From Lachnospiraceae bacterium (GTDB lineage: Bacteria > Bacillota > Clostridia > Lachnospirales > Lachnospiraceae): DNA of 64,000 nt. The stretch spans positions 1 through 64,000 of the forward strand of contig JAGBBW010000100.1 in assembly GCA_017938285.1 (NCBI GenBank). The letters run 5' to 3'. Numbering within the stretch: the stretch's first letter is position 1; every line of letters begins with the position of its first letter. Both the position numbers and the translations under genes were made by a program. Positions 62,477 to 64,000 of the stretch are shown in pieces. Below the pieces are notes generated by a model, which was not told where the DNA came from, did not search any database, and saw only the letters and a program-made list of their open reading frames with translations.

Positions 62477-63331
62477 ATGAAAACAATCAACGTAGTAGCA
62501 GCAATCATCAAAGCAGTCAATGAACAGGGCGCACCAATCATTTTTGCAACCCAGCGTGGTTATGGCGATTTCAAAGGTGGCTGGGAGTTTCCGGGCGGAA
62601 AAATAGAAGCAGGAGAAACCCCGGAGGAAGCACTAATTCGTGAAATCCGGGAGGAACTGGACACGGAGATTGCCGTGGGAGAACTGTTGGATACGATAGA
62701 GTATGATTATCCAAATTTCCATTTGTCAATGAAGTGTTACTGGAGCAGTATTATTTCCGGTGATCTGGTGCTGAAGGAGCATGAGGCGGCGAGATGGCTG
62801 ACAAAGGAGGAGCTGTTTGAGGTGGCGTGGCTGCCGGCGGATATTGGACTGGTGGGGAAGATTGAGGAAGAAATGGAGATGGACAAGATGAACAATTTAT
62901 ACACATTAAAAGTATACCCGGCAGGGTTAGGACGGACTGTATACAGGGTGATTGAAATAGCCGGTAATGAGACACTGGATAAGCTGTGTGAAACGATTCT
63001 GGATGCGTATGATTTTACATACGATCACCTGTATGAATTTTGTATGGACAATAAAATGTATGGCAGAAACAGTTATCAATGTGAACCTATGGAAGGAGAA
63101 CCATCAACGAAAACAGCGATTGATGAGATTTGGTTGAGCAAAGGACAGAACTTTTCACTGCATTACGATTTTGGTGACGACTGGATGTTTACCATTCATG
63201 TACAAAAAATAGAAGAAGTACAGGAATATAAAGAACCCAAAGTGATTAAAGAAAAAGGACAGATAGAGCAATACCCGGATTATGAAGATGAGGAGTATGA
63301 TGAGTTTTTTGACGAGGATTTTGAGGATTAA
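62477..63331 (+). CDS. Fusion of NUDIX hydrolase and PRiA4_ORF3-like domain
   Basis: Residues 1-130 form a MutT-like NUDIX hydrolase: the Nudix box reads GGKIEAGETPEEALIREIREEL (GX5EX7REUXEEXGU pattern). Residues about 137-284 resemble the pRiA4b ORF-3 family (PF07929): YTLKVYPAGLGRTVYRVIEI, YDFTYDHLYEF and YDFGDDWMFTIHV, and end in an acidic tail. The linker EEEMEMDKM has a possible internal start behind GAGGA. MutT-like enzymes clean the nucleotide pool; the partner domain has no known role. It lies behind the DUF3427 helicase, possibly as one unit. Confidence 0.83.
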   Translation: MKTINVVAAIIKAVNEQGAPIIFATQRGYGDFKGGWEFPGGKIEAGETPEEALIREIREELDTEIAVGELLDTIEYDYPNFHLSMKCYWSSIISGDLVLKEHEAARWLTKEELFEVAWLPADIGLVGKIEEEMEMDKMNNLYTLKVYPAGLGRTVYRVIEIAGNETLDKLCETILDAYDFTYDHLYEFCMDNKMYGRNSYQCEPMEGEPSTKTAIDEIWLSKGQNFSLHYDFGDDWMFTIHVQKIEEVQEYKEPKVIKEKGQIEQYPDYEDEEYDEFFDEDFED

Positions 63332-63361
63332 GTAAAGAAAATCATGCAAAGGAGGACCCTT

Positions 63362-64000
63362 ATGAAAATTGGCGTATTAGGAACCGGAAACATTGTACGG
63401 AGTGTCACTCCGACCCTTGCACGCATGGAGAACATGGAGTGTTATGCGATTGCTTCCCGGACAAAGGAACGGGCGGAGCAGGCAGCAAAGGAGTATGGCT
63501 ATGAAAAAGCATACGGCAGTTATGAGGAACTGGTGTCAGACCCGGCGGTGGAGCTGGTGTATATTGCAACCCCTCATTCCAGACATTACGAGGATATGAA
63601 GCTCTGTATTGCCCACAAAAAGCCGGTGCTGTGTGAAAAGGCGTTTACGATGAACAGTGCCCAGGCAAAGGAAATCAAACGTCTGGCAGCAGAGGCTGGT
63701 GTGTTTGTGGCGGAGGCTATCTGGACCAGATATATGCCGTCCAGGAAGCTGATTCAGGATGTGCTGGACAGCGGAATCATTGGAAAAGTTGTGACGCTGA
63801 CAGCGAATTTGTCTTATGTTATCAGCCAGAATTACCGGATTGTGGCGCCGGAACTGGCAGGCGGTGCGCTGCTGGACGTGGGCGTATATGGAATTAACTT
63901 TGCGCTGATGCACTTTGGAACGGACATTGAGCGCATGGAATCTTCGGTGCAGATGACGGACACCGGGGTGGACGGAATGGAAAGTATTACACTCTTCTTT
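63362..64000 (+). CDS. Gfo/Idh/MocA-family oxidoreductase (3' end outside window)
   Basis: The gene opens at ATG 63362 behind AAAGGAGGACCCTT and stays open to the window end (213 codons). The N terminus is a Rossmann dinucleotide-binding motif (MKIGVLGTGNIVRSVTP), followed by VYIATPHSRHYEDMKLCI and KPVLCEKAFTMNSAQAKEI, which is the Gfo/Idh/MocA signature with the catalytic Lys in EKAF. These enzymes oxidise sugars or inositols with NAD(P). The substrate is not clear. Host-like codon use returns here, so the defence island ends before this gene. Confidence 0.93.
   Translation, partial: MKIGVLGTGNIVRSVTPTLARMENMECYAIASRTKERAEQAAKEYGYEKAYGSYEELVSDPAVELVYIATPHSRHYEDMKLCIAHKKPVLCEKAFTMNSAQAKEIKRLAAEAGVFVAEAIWTRYMPSRKLIQDVLDSGIIGKVVTLTANLSYVISQNYRIVAPELAGGALLDVGVYGINFALMHFGTDIERMESSVQMTDTGVDGMESITLFF

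Noticed and set aside
1..64000. tRNA or rRNA genes
   Set aside because: I saw no cloverleaf with a GGTTCGAATCC-like T-arm and no rRNA segment in the intergenic regions; a tRNAscan run would settle it.

Overview
The window looks like chromosomal DNA from a motile, low-to-moderate-GC Gram-positive anaerobe of the class Clostridia, most likely family Lachnospiraceae. The reasons are the gene orders mbl-flhO-flhP, comFC-yvyF and hpf-secA-prfB that Firmicutes share, strong Shine-Dalgarno sites, TTGACA/TATAAT promoters, a rubrerythrin/PerR oxygen-stress pair and many Lachnospiraceae-type hypothetical proteins. The genus cannot be settled from the sequence alone.

Layout. 1-6.1 kb: the 3' end of tuf, a GGDEF-EAL c-di-GMP phosphodiesterase, mbl, then flhO, flhP and a FlgJ-like rod-binding protein behind a SigD-type promoter. 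6.2-10.7 kb: recD2, a nucleotidyltransferase, comFC and yvyF. 10.7-18 kb: CvfB-like RNA-binding protein, acyl-ACP thioesterase, CPBP protease, an unlisted 58-residue YjfB motility protein, hemerythrin, thioredoxin reductase, a secreted SH3/NlpC hydrolase and a ROK fructokinase. 18.0-18.15 kb: a dense DnaA-box cluster in the intergenic region before hpf. 18.4-23.6 kb: hpf, secA, prfB (with programmed frameshift) and cheW. 24-26.7 kb: an FGGY sugar kinase and araD, separated by a long-palindrome MITE-like element. 26.9-30.8 kb: a two-component system followed by four uncharacterised membrane or coiled-coil proteins. 30.9-35.7 kb: rubrerythrin broken by a nonsense codon, PerR, an SPFH protein with an Arc-type repressor, fRMsr, a second MITE-like element, a degenerate CPBP protein and TspO behind a start-sequestering hairpin. 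35.9-41 kb: an FtsX-type ABC transporter with its own two-component system. 41-43.5 kb: CheY with a CheX-like protein that carries three MshEN-type repeats, then 1-phosphofructokinase. 43.6-48.3 kb: a large cytoplasmic GH-A-type glycosidase and a CNNM/CorC protein.

48.6-63.3 kb is a defence island: an Rpn-type nuclease, a complete Wadjet system in the order jetD-jetA-jetB-jetC, an AbiE toxin-antitoxin pair with AT-rich codon use, and a PLD/DEAH helicase/DUF3427 protein followed by a NUDIX-PRiA4_ORF3 fusion. A truncated Gfo/Idh/MocA oxidoreductase ends the window.

Two themes link the parts. The first is motility and c-di-GMP: the EAL enzyme, flagellar rod genes, yvyF, yjfB, cheW, cheY and the MshEN-CheX protein, which may let c-di-GMP set the rate of CheY-P removal. 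The second is genome protection: Wadjet against plasmids, AbiE, the helicase/NUDIX unit and RecD2. The strongest candidates for something undescribed are the MshEN-CheX protein, the extra-origin DnaA-box cluster, and the helicase plus NUDIX-PRiA4 pair.
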